A DNA stretch of 64,000 nt from Mesorhizobium shangrilense (GCF_040537815.1 NZ_JBEWSZ010000012.1:1-64000), one strand, 5' to 3'; shown: positions 27,783 through 37,418, numbered from the stretch's first letter. A program made the numbers and translations. The notes: a model not told the origin generated them from the letters alone.

Positions 27783-28463
27783 GTGCCGCACTGGCTGCAA
27801 TTGATGCTGGAGTCGCTGCCTTCGCTGCTGTGGGCCGCACTGATCTTCACCGTGCCGTTGACCCTGCTGTCCTTCGTCCTTGGCTTGACTGTCGGCCTGG
27901 CCGCGGCGCTTGCCCGGTTGTTCGGCGCGAAGCCGCTGGTCGCGCTTGTGCGCTTCTATGTCTGGATCTTTCGCGGCACGCCGCTCCTGGTGCAGCTGTT
28001 CCTGATCTTCTACGGCTTGCCGTCGGCCGGCATCCTGCTCGACGCCTTTACGGCGGCCTTGATCGGCTTCACGCTCAACATCGGCGCCTACACGTCGGAG
28101 ATCATCCGCGCGGCGATCGGCTCGGTGCCCAAGGGACAGTGGGAAGCCGCCTATTCGATCGGCATGAACTGGAGCCAGGCGATGCGGCGCACCATCCTGC
28201 CGCAAGCCGGTCGCGTCGCGGTGCCGCCGCTTTCGAACACTTTCATCTCGCTGGTCAAGGATACCTCGCTGGCCGCCGCCATCACCGTGCCGGAAATGTT
28301 CCAGGCCGCGCAGCGCATCGTCGCCACCACCTATGAACCGCTGATCCTCTATGTCGAGGCGGCGATCCTCTATCTGGCGCTGAGCTCGGTGCTGTCGGCC
28401 TTGCAGACGCGGCTGGAAACACGGCTCAACCGCTATGGTGGCTTCCTGGAGGCACGTTCATGA
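27783..28463 (+). CDS. Polar amino-acid ABC transporter, permease
   Basis: 226 aa, GTG start with GGAGG seven bases upstream. About five membrane helices carry the HisM/GlnP-type inner-membrane domain. The cytoplasmic contact motif EAAYSIGMNWSQAMRRTILPQA is a clear EAA loop, and YVWIFRGTPLLVQLFLIFYG is the signature of polar amino-acid permeases. Only one permease gene is present, so a homodimer is expected. The stop overlaps the ATPase start by four bases. Confidence 0.94.
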   Translation: MPHWLQLMLESLPSLLWAALIFTVPLTLLSFVLGLTVGLAAALARLFGAKPLVALVRFYVWIFRGTPLLVQLFLIFYGLPSAGILLDAFTAALIGFTLNIGAYTSEIIRAAIGSVPKGQWEAAYSIGMNWSQAMRRTILPQAGRVAVPPLSNTFISLVKDTSLAAAITVPEMFQAAQRIVATTYEPLILYVEAAILYLALSSVLSALQTRLETRLNRYGGFLEARS

Positions 28464-29236
28464 TCGGCCTCACCAACATCGAAAAGCGCTTTGGCGACAA
28501 TCTCGTCCTGAAGGGCGTCACCGTCACCATCGACGAAGGCAGCGTCACCGCGCTTGTCGGCCCCTCCGGCGGCGGCAAGAGCACGCTGCTGCGCTGCATC
28601 AACCTGCTGGAGATCCCGACCTCCGGCACGGTGCGCATCGGCGACGAGACGCTTGAATTCCGCCCAGGCGGCAAGGTTGCGGCCAGGGATATCCAGCGCC
28701 TGCGCCTGCAGACCGGCATGGTGTTCCAGAACTTCCAGCTGTTTCCGCATCGCACCGCGATCGAGAACGTCATGGAAGGGCTGGTGACGGTGCTGAAATG
28801 GCCGACGGAGCGGGCACGTGAGCGGGCGCTCGCCTTGCTGGAAAAGGTTGGCATGGCGCACAAGGCGGACGCCTGGCCGGCGACGCTGTCGGGCGGCCAG
28901 CAGCAGCGCGTGGCGATCGCACGCGCGTTGGCGCCCTCGCCAAAGGTGCTGCTGTGCGACGAGCCGACCTCGGCGCTCGACCCGGAGCTGGCGCAGGAGG
29001 TGGTCGACGTGCTTGGCAAGCTGGCCAGCGAAGGCACGACCATGGTGATGGCGACGCATGACCTGCGCCTCGCCTCCAAGATCGCGCAAGAGGTGGTTTT
29101 TCTCGACGCCGGCGTTGTCGTCGAGAAGGGCCCAGCCGCCGTGCTGTTCGGCAATCCGGAGCATCAGCGCACAAAGCGCTTCATCGCGACGCTGAAGCAG
29201 GAGGCCGAGAGGGAAGGCGGCGGCGGCGAGGCGTAG
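28460..29236 (+). CDS. Polar amino-acid ABC transporter, ATP-binding protein
   Basis: 258 aa. Walker A GPSGGGKST, Q-loop VFQNFQLFPHRT, signature LSGGQQQRVAIARAL and Walker B VLLCDEPTSALDPEL belong to the GlnQ/HisP class that energises amino-acid uptake. The switch His is in MATHDLRLA. The start lies within the permease stop (ATGA). It converges on carD across a bidirectional terminator. Confidence 0.95.
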   Translation: MIGLTNIEKRFGDNLVLKGVTVTIDEGSVTALVGPSGGGKSTLLRCINLLEIPTSGTVRIGDETLEFRPGGKVAARDIQRLRLQTGMVFQNFQLFPHRTAIENVMEGLVTVLKWPTERARERALALLEKVGMAHKADAWPATLSGGQQQRVAIARALAPSPKVLLCDEPTSALDPELAQEVVDVLGKLASEGTTMVMATHDLRLASKIAQEVVFLDAGVVVEKGPAAVLFGNPEHQRTKRFIATLKQEAEREGGGGEA

Positions 29237-29272
29237 ACGGCGCCCTCGCTTTCAGCCCTATCTCCCCAAAAT

Positions 29273-29299
29273 AAAAACCCGGCGCGAGGCCGGGTTTTT
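29273..29299. terminator. Bidirectional terminator between convergent genes
   Basis: AAAAACCCGGC-GCGAG-GCCGGGTTTTT is an 11-bp perfect stem with A/T runs on both flanks. It lies between the ABC ATPase and carD ends and can serve both transcripts. Confidence 0.9.
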
Positions 29300-29321
29300 C
29301 AGAACTTGAAGGCGGAAAAGC

Positions 29322-29903
29322 TCAGGCAGCTTCTTCCTGCTCGGCTTCCTCGTTGTCGGCCTTGGCGCCGCGCTTGGGACCCTTGTTGAGGTTCACCTCG
29401 ATGAGGCGCACGGCTTCGGTCTCCGACATGCGGTTGACGGCCGCGATCTCACGGGCCATGCGGTCGAGCGCCGCCTCATAGAGCTGACGCTCGGAATAGG
29501 ACTGCTCCGGCTGGTTGTCGGCGCGGTAGAGGTCGCGCACCACTTCCGAGATCGAGATCAGGTCGCCGGAATTGATCTTGGCGTCATATTCCTGGGCGCG
29601 GCGCGACCACATGGTGCGCTTGACGCGAGCGCGGCCCTGCACGACCTTCAATGCGCGCTCGACATAGTCCTCTTCCGACAGCTTGCGCATGCCGATCGAC
29701 GTCGCCTTGGCGACCGGAACCTTCAGGCGCATCTTGTCCTTCTGGAAGTCGATGACGAACAGTTCCAGCTTGTGACCAGCGACTTCCTGCTCGTCGATCG
29801 AGACGATCTGACCGACGCCGTGCGCCGGATAGACGATGAACTCGCCGGTCTTGAAACCGTGACGTGCCGCGCTGGACTTCTTCTGCGGGGTGATCGTTGC
29901 CAT
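29322..29903 (-). CDS. carD: CarD-family RNA-polymerase-binding regulator
   Basis: 193 aa. Residues about 15-75 form the RNA-polymerase-interacting Tudor-like domain (GFKTGEFIVYPAHGVGQIV, then LELFVIDFQKDKMRLKVPV). The helical CdnL-type DNA-binding domain follows, with MWSRRAQEYDAKINSGDLI and the YSERQLYEAALDRMAREIA helix. Family members stabilise open promoter complexes, notably at rRNA promoters. An Ala/Lys-rich N terminus and acidic C-terminal tail (EEAEQEEAA) flank the core. Confidence 0.93.
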   Translation of the reverse strand: MATITPQKKSSAARHGFKTGEFIVYPAHGVGQIVSIDEQEVAGHKLELFVIDFQKDKMRLKVPVAKATSIGMRKLSEEDYVERALKVVQGRARVKRTMWSRRAQEYDAKINSGDLISISEVVRDLYRADNQPEQSYSERQLYEAALDRMAREIAAVNRMSETEAVRLIEVNLNKGPKRGAKADNEEAEQEEAA

Positions 29904-30272
29904 TACGCCCTGAACTCCTTGTTGTGGTGCCGGCGACCTGCCAGCCTAATTCGCGCGACCGGTGGGGTGCCGATCGTTAGCCGCACAACAGGTGAACCCA
30001 TCGGAAAAGCCGGGACCGGCAAACCGCACATATTGCGACCGCCTGGCCCAGATTGCTCTGGTCCGATTGAGAAATTCACCTTTCAGTGATTTGGGGCTTC
30101 TGCGCCATAAATCGACGTTGTGTCACCGGCATGTTTCCGTGATGTAACACAAAAAGTCGGAAGAATCAAGGTTTTGCTGCATTCGCGAAGGCCATGCAAC
30201 ACCGGCGCTGTCAAGGCAGTTAATGTGTCGTGCCTCTTACGTAGCGTTATGCCGGTCGAACCCGCGGCGCCG
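29904..30272. other. Intergenic region between carD and fdxA
   Basis: About 370 bp containing the carD promoter side and the 3' side of fdxA. No gene, terminator or convincing RNA structure was recognised. The centre (30060-30180) is AT-richer than its surroundings. Confidence 0.5.
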
Positions 30273-30611
30273 TCAGTCGCCTTCGCCGGGCTCCGCCGAG
30301 AAATACTTCTCGAACTTGCCAGCCTCGCCATCGAAGGATTTGGCGTCGGCCGGCGGTTCCTTCTTGGCCGTGATATTGGGCCATTTCTCGGCGTATTCGG
30401 TGTTGATCTGCAGCCATTTGTCGAGGCCGGACTCGGTGTCGGGCTTGATTGCGTCGGCCGGGCATTCCGGCTCGCAGACGCCGCAATCGATACACTCGTC
30501 CGGATGGATGACGAGCATGTTCTCGCCTTCGTAGAAACAGTCGACCGGACAGACCTCGATGCAGTCCATGTACTTGCATTTAATGCAATTGTCGGTCACG
30601 ACATAGGTCAT
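30273..30611 (-). CDS. fdxA: Seven-iron ferredoxin (FdxA type)
   Basis: 112 aa starting [17 protein letters not shown]; the long upstream extension is not coding. The Cys pattern [17 protein letters not shown] followed by [15 protein letters not shown] fits one [3Fe-4S] and one [4Fe-4S] cluster. The C-terminal roughly 45 residues ([20 protein letters not shown]) are the usual FdxA extension. Soluble electron carrier, partner unknown. It lies downstream of the S4 RNA-binding gene in the same direction. Confidence 0.95.
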   Translation of the reverse strand: MTYVVTDNCIKCKYMDCIEVCPVDCFYEGENMLVIHPDECIDCGVCEPECPADAIKPDTESGLDKWLQINTEYAEKWPNITAKKEPPADAKSFDGEAGKFEKYFSAEPGEGD

Positions 30612-30760
30612 CGGTCGGCTCCGGGACGTCCCATTTTTGCTGGGCTTTTTTCGTGAGGTAACGCCTTTGCCGGCTGCTGGCAAGGGCAGCCATTGCGACT
30701 GATATCGGTGTTTGCGGAATGAAATTCCAGATGGCTGCCGCATTGGGAGCCGGTGATGGC

Positions 30761-31159
30761 TCATTCCTCGCCGAACAGCCGGTCCGTCTGGCGACGCTCC
30801 TTCTTCGTCGGACGGCCGCTGCCGGCCTCGCGCAGCGCCGGAATTGCATCAGGAACGCTCCCGTCCTTGGGTGCGGGCGGTGGCGACATGTCCTCGTAGA
30901 GCGTGCGCGCCTCCTCGGCGGGACCGCGCCGCACACCTGTATTCAGCACCTTCCAGACGAAGATACGCCGCTCAAGCGTGATGGTCAGCACGTCGCCAGG
31001 CTTGACCATGTCGGAAGCCTGCGCTGCTTTGTCGCGATTGATTCGAACCCGTCCGGCCACCACCAATTTGGCAGCCAGCGAGCGCGATTTCACGGCGCGC
31101 GAGAAGAACAGCCACTTGTCGATGCGTTGGCGGTCTCGCGCGACGATTGGGGCAACCAT
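30761..31159 (-). CDS. S4-domain RNA-binding protein (Hsp15-like)
   Basis: 132 aa. Residues about 10-60 form an S4 domain: [20 protein letters not shown], then [13 protein letters not shown] and [10 protein letters not shown]. coli Hsp15 of this family recycles free 50S subunits carrying a nascent chain. The C-terminal half is basic and low-complexity ([13 protein letters not shown]). It sits 14 bp downstream of the helicase gene in the same direction, so the two RNA-related genes are likely co-transcribed. Confidence 0.87.
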   Translation of the reverse strand: MVAPIVARDRQRIDKWLFFSRAVKSRSLAAKLVVAGRVRINRDKAAQASDMVKPGDVLTITLERRIFVWKVLNTGVRRGPAEEARTLYEDMSPPPAPKDGSVPDAIPALREAGSGRPTKKERRQTDRLFGEE

Positions 31160-31173
31160 CGAAGCGAGCCAGC

Positions 31174-34100
31174 CTACTTCTTCAGCTGATCGCGCAAGGC
31201 GGCAAGCTTGGCGAAGGGGGAGTCCGGATCAAAGCGAACCGGGCGCTCCTCGCGCGGCTTCGGCTGGAACACAGGCTTTGCACCCTGTGGACCACCCTTG
31301 CTGTCCGGCCTGCCCTTCCAGTCGGGCCGGTTGTCGCGGCGCTCGGGACGCTCACCCTGCGGCTTGCCCTCGCGACGCTCCCCGCCTTCACCCTGGGGCT
31401 TGGGCTTGAACTTCGAGCGGTCGAAACGCGGCTTGCCGGCGCCGTCGCGCTGATCGCGCCGTCCTTCACGAGCAGGCCGCTCTCCAGGCGTAGCCGCCGG
31501 CTGTCCGGCGGCCACGGCATCCGCTGGCGCATCGCTTCGTCCGCGCGCGGCCTGGCCGTTGCGCGGACGGTTGTTCCTGCGGTTGTCTTCGCGGTGGCGC
31601 GGGCGCTGGTCGAAGCGCGCCTGCCGCCACAAAAGGATGGGCTTTGGCGCTTCGGCTTCCACCGCAGGCTCGACGATGGCCGCCTCTGGGGCTGCCTCCG
31701 GCACTGCGGCAGTTTCGCCTGACAACACTGTGGGCGCGGTTTCGGAAACCGGCTCCACCGGCGCGATCGCGACAGCTTCCGCCTCTGGTTCGGCGGCCAA
31801 TTCAGGCTCGGCCGGAACTTCCGCAATTGCTTCCGCCGCGGCCTCTTCCGTGGCCTCGGGGTGTTCTTCCGCGACAGGCTCTACCGCCGCTTCCGCGACG
31901 GCTTCGGCGGGGATTTCGACAGTGGCCTCTACGACCTCGGCCGGCTCCGAACCTTCGACCGATTCCTCCGCGACTGTATCGGTTGCCGCGGCTTGCGCCG
32001 CCTTGGCCTGCTCGGCCCGTGCAGCCTCTTCCGCCGCCAGCTTTGCAGCGGCGGCTTCCCGCGCGGCATTGTCCTGCGCTTCGAGCCTTGCCTTGACCTC
32101 CGCCGGAGGCTTCGGATCGGCACGGTAGCCAAGGCCCTTCAGGATTTCTTCCATGTCATCGGCGTTGGCGCCGAGGATCGACATCATCGGCGGTGTCACC
32201 ATGAAGGACTGGCCGTCATAGGCGCCGTCGGGACGCTGGCCGAGGCCGGGCTTCCAGTTGGTCGCCGGGCGGATCAGGTCGGCCAGCCGTTCCAGAATGT
32301 CGACGCGCACGGCGCGGCGGCCGAGATTGCGGTAGCCGGCAAGCTTGTAGAAGGACTTGTCGAAGGCCGGATCGATGACCACCGAGGTACGGCCGGAGGC
32401 GAGCGCGTGCACCACGTCGCCAAAGCCCGGCTTGTCCTTGCCGTCATTCTTCAACGCCCATAGCAGCGTCACCAGTCCGGCTGGCGCCGGCTTGATCAGC
32501 GCCGGCACGAAGACGTGATAGGCGCCGAAGCGCACGCCGAGACGGCGAAGGGCCGCGCGACCTTCCTGGTCGAGCGACTTCATCTCCTCGGCGATGTCGC
32601 GGCGGTTGATGAGGCCGAACTGTTCGACCAACTGGAAGGCGATGCCGCGGCCGATGCCGGTGATCTGGTCGGCATTCTTGAGGTCGACCAGCGGCTTCAG
32701 CAGCGATTCGATCTGGAAATTGACGAAACGCTCGGCACGGGCGGCGACCTTGTCGCGCGCCGGACCGGTCAACTGCTCGTCGGCCAGCAGCACCAGGCGC
32801 GGCTTCAGCGCGTCCTCGCCGGAGACCAGCGTGCCGATCGGCGCGCCGATCCAGCGCAGCGTGCCGTCCGAGCCAAGCGCGATATCGCCATTGGCGCAGG
32901 CGCCAAAGCGTTCGGCGCGCGCCTCGAATTCGGCGGCCAACGCTTTTTGCGCGGCCGTGCGCACGGCCTTGGCGTCTTCGCCGCCGGCGCTTTGGTCGGC
33001 GGTGAAGCGGAACCCCTGCAGCTCGCCGACATGGTGGCCTTCGACAAGGACGGTTCCGGTAGAACTAATTTCGGCTTCAGGCATGGTATTTTCTCTAAGG
33101 CGCCGCATGAGGACGGAAGTCCTGCGGTCTACGAAGCGTTTCGTCAACCGCTCATGCAACGCATCCGACAATCTGTCTTCGATTTCGCGCGTCTTTTCCT
33201 GCCAGTGTGCCTGATCGGCCAGCCAGCCCGGCCGGTTCGACACAAATGTCCAGGTGCGGATCTGTGCAATACGGTGGGAGAGCGTGTCGATATCGCCCTC
33301 GGTGGTGTCGGCGCGGCGCACTTGCTCGGCCATGTAGTTCTCGTCGACATGGCCATGCCTGGCCAGGTCCATATAGATCGAGGCAATGAGGTCGGCGTGC
33401 TGCGCCGGCGCGATCTTCCTGTAATCGGGCAGCGCGCAGGCTTCCCACAACAGGGCGACACGCTTGGCATCGGTGGCAAGCGCGCGGATGTCCTCGTCGC
33501 GTGACAGATATTCGAGCGCCTGCGCGTCGACAGCCGGAAGCGCTCGTGTCAGGCCCTCGACCGGTGCGTTGGTCTCGATCGAGCGTTTCAGTGCATCGAG
33601 GCTGGCGAAGTCGAAATGGGCGGTGCGCCACTGCAGCACCTTCACCGGATCGAAATCATGGCTCTCGATCCGCTTGACCAGCTCTTCGTCGAGCGGGTCG
33701 ACCTGGCCGGTGACGCCAAAAGTGCCGTCGCGCAGGTGCCGGCCGGCGCGGCCGGCGATCTGGCCAAGCTCGGCCGCCGTCAGGTTGCGATATTGATAGC
33801 CGTCGAATTTGCGGTTCTGAGCGAAGGCGACATGGTCGAGATCGAGGTTGAGCCCCATGCCGATGGCGTCGGTGGCGACGAGATAGTCGACATCGCCCGA
33901 CTGGAACAGCGCCACCTGGGCGTTGCGGGTGCGCGGCGAGAGCGCGCCGAGCACGACGGCAGCGCCGCCCTGCTGGCGTCGGATCAGTTCGGCGATGGCA
34001 TAGACCTCGTCGGCGGAGAAGGCGACGATCGCCGTGCGCCGGGGCAGGCGGGTCAGCTTCTTCGAGCCGGCATAGGCAAGATGCGACAGGCGTGGCCGTG

Positions 34101-34563
34101 TCACCACCGAGACGCCCTTCAGCAGGCGCTGGAGAATGCCGTGCATGGTGGCCGCACCCAGAAGCAGCGTCTCCTGGCGGCCGCGCAGATGCAGGATGCG
34201 ATCGGTGAAGATGTGACCACGCTCGAGATCGCCGGCAAGCTGCACTTCATCGATGGCGACGAAGGCGGCGTCGGTCTCGCGCGGCATGGCCTCCACCGTG
34301 CAAACGGAATATCTGGCGCCCGGCGGCTGGATCTTCTCCTCACCGGTGATGAGCGCCACCTTGTGGGCACCGACCTTTTCGCAGACGCGTGTGTAGACTT
34401 CCCGCGCCAGCAGCCTGAGCGGCAGGCCGATGACGCCGGTCTCATGCGCCACCATGCGCTCGATAGCGAGATGGGTCTTGCCGGTGTTGGTCGGCCCAAG
34501 CACAGCGGTCACGTCACGGCCCGACAGGATCAGCGGCTGGGTGTGTTTCTGTTGGATGTTCAT
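31174..34563 (-). CDS. Suv3/MgpS-like superfamily-2 RNA helicase
   Basis: 1129 aa starting MNIQQKHTQPLILSGRDVTA. Walker A is GPTNTGKTHLA at about residue 27, motif II is AIDEVQLAGD, and motif VI is QIAGRAGR at about residue 290, matching the mitochondrial Suv3 helicase branch. A central domain to about residue 800 follows. The tail is disordered: an acidic Ala/Glu/Val block, then a strongly basic Arg/Gly/Pro-rich block with many RxxNRP- and RREGKP-like segments, ending in FAKLAALRDQLKK. The tail may bind RNA or other decay factors. It is upstream of an S4 RNA-binding gene. Confidence 0.9.
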   Translation of the reverse strand: MNIQQKHTQPLILSGRDVTAVLGPTNTGKTHLAIERMVAHETGVIGLPLRLLAREVYTRVCEKVGAHKVALITGEEKIQPPGARYSVCTVEAMPRETDAAFVAIDEVQLAGDLERGHIFTDRILHLRGRQETLLLGAATMHGILQRLLKGVSVVTRPRLSHLAYAGSKKLTRLPRRTAIVAFSADEVYAIAELIRRQQGGAAVVLGALSPRTRNAQVALFQSGDVDYLVATDAIGMGLNLDLDHVAFAQNRKFDGYQYRNLTAAELGQIAGRAGRHLRDGTFGVTGQVDPLDEELVKRIESHDFDPVKVLQWRTAHFDFASLDALKRSIETNAPVEGLTRALPAVDAQALEYLSRDEDIRALATDAKRVALLWEACALPDYRKIAPAQHADLIASIYMDLARHGHVDENYMAEQVRRADTTEGDIDTLSHRIAQIRTWTFVSNRPGWLADQAHWQEKTREIEDRLSDALHERLTKRFVDRRTSVLMRRLRENTMPEAEISSTGTVLVEGHHVGELQGFRFTADQSAGGEDAKAVRTAAQKALAAEFEARAERFGACANGDIALGSDGTLRWIGAPIGTLVSGEDALKPRLVLLADEQLTGPARDKVAARAERFVNFQIESLLKPLVDLKNADQITGIGRGIAFQLVEQFGLINRRDIAEEMKSLDQEGRAALRRLGVRFGAYHVFVPALIKPAPAGLVTLLWALKNDGKDKPGFGDVVHALASGRTSVVIDPAFDKSFYKLAGYRNLGRRAVRVDILERLADLIRPATNWKPGLGQRPDGAYDGQSFMVTPPMMSILGANADDMEEILKGLGYRADPKPPAEVKARLEAQDNAAREAAAAKLAAEEAARAEQAKAAQAAATDTVAEESVEGSEPAEVVEATVEIPAEAVAEAAVEPVAEEHPEATEEAAAEAIAEVPAEPELAAEPEAEAVAIAPVEPVSETAPTVLSGETAAVPEAAPEAAIVEPAVEAEAPKPILLWRQARFDQRPRHREDNRRNNRPRNGQAARGRSDAPADAVAAGQPAATPGERPAREGRRDQRDGAGKPRFDRSKFKPKPQGEGGERREGKPQGERPERRDNRPDWKGRPDSKGGPQGAKPVFQPKPREERPVRFDPDSPFAKLAALRDQLKK

Positions 34564-34736
34564 CGACCTGGAAATAAGGCTTTCTGGCCTCTCGTTGTCG
34601 GGAGCGCGCCCCGGATGGCGCGTATGACAGGCGACACATAGGGATTTCGTGCGCGAAGCGAAAGCGGAATGTTCCAAAGGGCCGATCGAAGATGCTGATC
34701 CTCGCCTTCGTTCCGGTTTCGATTAACAGTTGGAAC

Positions 34737-34841
34737 GAGTCTGGAACGAATCAGCGACGAATCGCTGACTCGCCGGGATTCAGGTTTTGTTCACGGCTAT
34801 ATGTGGATTTTCGAGGGATGAGTCTTACCACATGCTGAATC
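34737..34841. promoter_or_regulatory. Cluster of seven GANTC (CcrM-type) sites
   Basis: GANTC occurs at 34737, 34748, 34759, 34767, 34777, 34820 and 34837, seven in 105 bp, against a random expectation well below one. Alphaproteobacterial CcrM methylates this sequence in a cell-cycle-dependent way. The block is noncoding and lies upstream of the helicase gene. Two further sites lie at 35032 and 35240. Possible replication or cell-cycle control element. Confidence 0.5.
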
Positions 34842-35062
34842 GTTGAACTGGCCCGTTTCATGCAGGGCGAGCACCATCGTTAACTTTTGCCGATGAACGA
34901 CCTCGTCGGCGTGACGGGAGCCACTCAACATTATGAAATTATTGATCTTTCTTAATGCGTCCTAACCGTTTGGCAAGCTGTTTCCGTCTCCGCCGTTAAC
35001 CTTCCGGTCAAAGACGGAACGAAACGGCGACGAATCGGTGAACGCATTATTTTCCTGTTTTG

Positions 35063-35112
35063 TTCTCCACAATATCTTGTGTTGTGAACAGGTTTTCCAC
35101 CGATAATCCACA
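35063..35112. other. DnaA-like boxes in an AT-rich noncoding segment
   Basis: Three nine-mers, each one base from a DnaA box (TTATCCACA or its TTTTCCACA variant), lie close together: TTCTCCACA (35063-35071), TTTTCCACC (35093-35101) and TAATCCACA (35104-35112). They are interleaved with T-rich sequence. The whole gap 34564-35268 has no gene. Repeated GTTAAYYTT-like stretches occur at about 34879, 34995 and 35150. This could be a replication-associated or promoter region; none of it is proven. Confidence 0.35.
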
Positions 35113-35268
35113 GGCTGCGGAGCTGGTTCCGGACAGCCGGCACGGTCGCCGTTAATCTTTCCGTGCCGGAACGGGCCATCGGGTTTCACCGACCGCTCAT
35201 GGAATGGCGGAAAAGCGGGAGACGCGCCCGCTCTTCCCAGAATCCCAATCCTCGGTCCGAGCGCCTCG

Positions 35269-35994
35269 TCAGGCGAAGTACTGACCGCCATTGGCGGTGA
35301 GGGTCGAGCCGGTGATAAAGCCGGCCTCGTCGGAGGCAAGGAAGACGACGCAACGTGCGATCTCCTCCGGCTCGCCGAGGCGGCCGACGGGAATCTGCGG
35401 AATGATGCGCTCGTTCAGCACCTTCTCGTCGATCGCCTTGACCATCTCGGTGGCGATGTAGCCGGGGCAGATGACGTTGACGGTAATGCCTGCCCGCGCC
35501 CCTTCCTGGGCCAGCGCCTTCGAAAAGCCGATGTCGCCGGCCTTGGCGGCGGAATAGTTGACCTGGCCGGCCTGGCCCTTCTGGCCGTTGATCGAGGAGA
35601 TGGTGATGACGCGGCCGAACTTGCGGTCACGCATGCCGCCCCAGAGCGGATGCGTCATGTTGAAGACGCCGGAAAGATTGGTGTCGATGACCTCTTTCCA
35701 CTGATCGCGCGTCAATTTGTGGAACATGGCGTCGCGGGTGATGCCGGCATTGTTGACGAGCACCGAGACCGGGCCCAAATCCGCCTCGATCTGCTTGGTG
35801 CCGGCGGCGCAGGCGTCATAGTCGGCGACCGACCATTTGTAGACGGGGATGCCCGTCTCGGCCTTGAATTTCGCCGCAGCGTCGTCATTGCCAGCGTAGT
35901 TGGCGGCAACCGAATAGCCGGCGTTCTTCAATGCGATCGAGATCGCCGCGCCGATGCCGCGTGATCCACCCGTGACGATTGCTACCTTGGTCAT
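35269..35994 (-). CDS. phaB: Acetoacetyl-CoA reductase
   Basis: 241 aa short-chain dehydrogenase that reduces acetoacetyl-CoA to (R)-3-hydroxybutyryl-CoA with NADPH, step two of PHB synthesis. The cofactor loop is TGGSRGIGAAI, the NNAG motif is VLVNNAGITRD, and the catalytic Ser/Tyr/Lys are in ISSINGQKGQAGQVNYSAAKAG. The C terminus ASDEAGFITGSTLTANGGQY is typical of PhaB. It lies 105 bp downstream of phaA, with a hairpin between them. Confidence 0.96.
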   Translation of the reverse strand: MTKVAIVTGGSRGIGAAISIALKNAGYSVAANYAGNDDAAAKFKAETGIPVYKWSVADYDACAAGTKQIEADLGPVSVLVNNAGITRDAMFHKLTRDQWKEVIDTNLSGVFNMTHPLWGGMRDRKFGRVITISSINGQKGQAGQVNYSAAKAGDIGFSKALAQEGARAGITVNVICPGYIATEMVKAIDEKVLNERIIPQIPVGRLGEPEEIARCVVFLASDEAGFITGSTLTANGGQYFA

Positions 35995-36066
35995 GCATTT
36001 CCCCTTTTGATGCTGCCCTGTTGTCGGGCTTGGCAGGCAGTTGATATGCTATATGCACAGATACAA

Positions 36067-36090
36067 AACGGGCGGCTTTCGCCGCCCGTT
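36067..36090 (-). terminator. Hairpin between phaA and phaB
   Basis: AACGGGCGGC-TTTC-GCCGCCCGTT is a 10-bp perfect stem. On the minus strand it is followed by TTTGT, so it resembles a terminator placed ten bases after the phaA stop. Read-through would be needed for phaB unless it has its own promoter in the remaining gap. Confidence 0.7.
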
Positions 36091-36099
36091 CGAGATCTC

Positions 36100-37278
36100 T
36101 CAGAGTGCTTCCACGCACAAGGCGACGCCCATGCCGCCGCCGATGCATAGGGTGGCCAGCCCCTTCCTGGCGCCGCGACGACGCATCTCGTGGACCAGTG
36201 TGTTGAAGATGCGGGCGCCCGAGGCGCCGATCGGATGGCCGATGGCGATCGCGCCGCCATTGACGTTCACGATCGACGGATCCCAACCCATATCCTTGTT
36301 CACGGCGCAGGCCTGCGCGGCAAAGGCCTCGTTGGCTTCGACCAGGTCGAGATCGCCAACCGACCAGCCGGCCTTCTCCAAGGCCTTGCGCGAGGCGGGA
36401 ATGGGTCCGGTGCCCATGATCGCCGGATCGACGCCCGCGGTCGCCCAGGAAACGATGCGCGCCAGCGGGGTGATGCCGCGCCTGGCTGCTTCGGCTTCGC
36501 TCATCAGCAGCGCGCCGGCCGCGCCATCATTGATGCCGGAGGCGTTGGCGGCGGTCACCGTGCCGTCCTTGTCGAAAGCCGGCTTCAGCTTGGTCATGGC
36601 GTCGATCGTGGCGCCGTGGCGGATGTATTCGTCCTGGTCGACAATGGTGTCGCCCTTCTTGCCCTTGATGGTGAAGGCGACGATCTCGTCCTTGAACTTG
36701 CCGGCCTTCTGCGCGGCCTCGGCCTTGTTTTGTGAGGCGAGCGCGAACTGGTCCTGGTCGTCGCGGGTGATCTGGAACTGGCGGGCGACGTTTTCTGCGG
36801 TGTTGCCCATGTGGTAGCCGTTGAAGGCATCCCACAGCCCGTCCTTGATCATGGTGTCGATCATCTTGTAGTCGCCCATCTTGACGCCGGCGCGCAAGTG
36901 CTCGGCATGCGGCGAAAGCGACATCGATTCCTGGCCGCCGGCGATGATCACCTTGGCATCGCCGGTGGCGATCTGCTGCATGCCCAAGGCAATGGCGCGC
37001 AGGCCCGAGCCGCAAACCTGGTTGAGGCCCCAGGCCGTGGTTTCCTTCGGCAGGCCGGCGATGATCGATGCCTGGCGGGCCGGGTTCTGCCCTTGGGCAG
37101 CGGTCAGCACCTGGCCAAGGATGACCTCGTCGACCTCGGCCGGCTCGACACCGGCACGCGACAGCAATTCCTTGATGACGACGGCACCGAGTTCATGCGC
37201 CGGGGTGGCGGCGAAGGCGCCGTTGAAGGAGCCGACGGCCGTGCGCGCGGCACTGGCAATAACGATGGAAGCGGACAT
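36100..37278 (-). CDS. phaA: Acetyl-CoA acetyltransferase (beta-ketothiolase)
   Basis: 392 aa starting [20 protein letters not shown], the standard thiolase N terminus. It condenses two acetyl-CoA to acetoacetyl-CoA, committing carbon to PHB. The acyl-enzyme Cys is in [12 protein letters not shown], the His in [17 protein letters not shown], and the second Cys in [11 protein letters not shown] at the end. It is divergent from phaR across a 298-bp gap with repeated TGC-rich sites. Confidence 0.96.
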   Translation of the reverse strand: MSASIVIASAARTAVGSFNGAFAATPAHELGAVVIKELLSRAGVEPAEVDEVILGQVLTAAQGQNPARQASIIAGLPKETTAWGLNQVCGSGLRAIALGMQQIATGDAKVIIAGGQESMSLSPHAEHLRAGVKMGDYKMIDTMIKDGLWDAFNGYHMGNTAENVARQFQITRDDQDQFALASQNKAEAAQKAGKFKDEIVAFTIKGKKGDTIVDQDEYIRHGATIDAMTKLKPAFDKDGTVTAANASGINDGAAGALLMSEAEAARRGITPLARIVSWATAGVDPAIMGTGPIPASRKALEKAGWSVGDLDLVEANEAFAAQACAVNKDMGWDPSIVNVNGGAIAIGHPIGASGARIFNTLVHEMRRRGARKGLATLCIGGGMGVALCVEAL

Positions 37279-37418
37279 TTTCTTCTCCGGACTTGAAGCT
37301 GACGTTCTGTCGTTGAGGACTTTTCTTGCCCTTTCCAGAACCCAAGTCAAACCGGAAATGGGCATGCCGGCCATGCGTGGCAAGCAGGTCATGCCTTGGT
37401 CGAGCAACAGGCCACCGA

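Noticed and set aside
34952..34966. Possible CtrA box TTAA-N7-TAAC in the GANTC region
   Set aside because: Second half-site does not match the consensus at the correct spacing.
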